A program made the position numbers and the translations under genes. The notes below the pieces were generated by a model. The model was not told the DNA's origin. It made no database searches and was given only the letters and a program-made list of their open reading frames with translations. Below are positions 63,471-64,000 of a DNA stretch of 64,000 nucleotides, piece by piece; position 1 is the stretch's first letter; every line of letters begins with the position of its first letter. This stretch comes from Companilactobacillus formosensis (GTDB lineage Bacteria > Bacillota > Bacilli > Lactobacillales > Lactobacillaceae), in NCBI RefSeq assembly GCF_005405305.1, contig NZ_BJDU01000001.1:370791-434790 (forward strand), given 5' to 3'.

Positions 63471-64000
63471 GTTTTTGTACCTTAAAAGATTTTAAAAGAG
63501 TAAAACTTATGCTAAGGCTAATTTAAGGTACTTTGAGTTTTTGTACCTTAAAAGATTTTAAAAGAGTAAAACCATAAAGCAATTTATTGACCACAGCAAT
63601 GTGTTTTTGTACCTTAAAAGATTTTAAAAGAGTAAAACCGCCGCCCCGTTTCCTAGTGCTTTGATCATGTTTTTGTACCTTAAAAGATTTTAAAAGAGTA
63701 AAACTTATTTGAACCACCGTTAAAAAAACTGAATGTTTTTGTACCTTAAAAGATTTTAAAAGAGTAAAACCCCTTTTTAACGTCGTTCTTTGGTACCTCG
63801 GTTTTTGTACCTTAAAAGATTTTAAAAGAGTAAAACTGGGGGTCGTTTTGGGAATCATCTATTCAAGTTTTTGTACCTTAAAAGATTTTAAAAGAGTAAA
63901 ACAAAGTGTATACGACCTGTCAACCGTGGCCGGTTTTTGTACCTTAAAAGATTTTAAAAGAGTAAAACTATCGTCAACAAGGAAGTTAAGAGATTGCTGT
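63471..64000 (+). CRISPR. Type II-A CRISPR array (truncated by window end)
   Basis: Eight identical 36-bp repeats start at 63471, 63537, 63603, 63669, 63735, 63801, 63867 and 63933, and a ninth begins at 63999. The repeat starts GTTTTTGTACCTTAAAAG and ends AAGAGTAAAAC, with about 22% GC. All eight spacers are exactly 30 bp and all differ; several (spacers 3 and 7) are much richer in GC than the host. The leader side is at csn2, so spacer 1 is the youngest. The array continues beyond the window. Confidence 0.99.

Noticed and set aside
63523-63858. A minus-strand 111-codon open frame with a repeated peptide (FTLLKSFKVQK)
   Set aside because: Each repeat plus spacer is 66 bp, a multiple of three, so the CRISPR array reads as a repetitive peptide. 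It has no ribosome site and is an artefact.

Overview
The window is chromosomal DNA of a low-GC, Gram-positive lactic acid bacterium of the Lactobacillaceae. Gene content and order point to a Companilactobacillus-like species. The genus is an inference from overall protein flavour and gene order; the family is much more certain. Support comes from strong Shine-Dalgarno sites, frequent TTG/GTG starts, pyruvate oxidase, a mannose-class PTS with ManO, PepX/PepC peptidases, CcpA-type cre sites and the Bacilli-type order rlmB-sigH-rpmG-secE-nusG-rplKA-rplJL. I recognised no rRNA or tRNA genes.

Layout. 1-3.5 kb: end of a membrane protein gene, a YdcZ-type transporter, pyruvate oxidase under a perfect cre site, and a small unknown gene. 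3.5-8.2 kb: the phosphate ABC transporter (pstS-C-A-B, minus strand), divergent from an orphan response regulator with a degenerate receiver; repeated TGTAAA/TTTACA hexamers lie between them. 8.2-18 kb: a P2-type cation ATPase with a structured leader, a glucose/N-acetylglucosamine-type PTS, a DUF4867 protein, and the mannose PTS operon with ManO. 18-33.8 kb: an accessory and housekeeping mix with a decayed IS605-type tnpB, two paralogous membrane proteins, a CPBP protease, a CDF metal exporter, gpmA, a sugar transporter, a HAD phosphatase, Kup, PepX, PepC, RpiA and a small GNAT protein. 33.9-57.5 kb: the conserved housekeeping block, covering dUTPase-radA-yacL-gltX-cysS-mrnC-rlmB-sigH-rpmG-secE-nusG, rplKA, rplJL, tadA, SRP RNA, dnaX-ybaB-recR-yaaL, tmk-darA-holB-yabA-rsmI, a thioesterase, folT behind a tetrahydrofolate riboswitch, and tsaB-rimI-tsaD.

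57.6-64 kb holds a complete type II-A CRISPR-Cas locus in the order cas9 (compact, 1130 aa), tracrRNA, cas1, cas2, csn2 (long form, 340 aa), repeat array. Eight full 36-bp repeats with uniform 30-bp spacers are visible, and a ninth begins at the window edge. All nuclease motifs of Cas9 and Cas1 are present, so the system looks functional. It resembles the Streptococcus thermophilus CRISPR1 architecture rather than the large-Cas9 systems common in lactobacilli.

Many start codons below were moved from the longest reading frame to the one with a properly spaced Shine-Dalgarno site. The most interesting regulatory sequences are the 5' extension of the tracrRNA, a structured 70-nt intergenic element plus a long hairpin before tmk, twin L1-type operators before rplK and rplA, the folT riboswitch and the unclassified leader of the cation ATPase. 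I found known families throughout; the strongest claims to novelty are in RNA and regulatory structure rather than in an unknown protein system.
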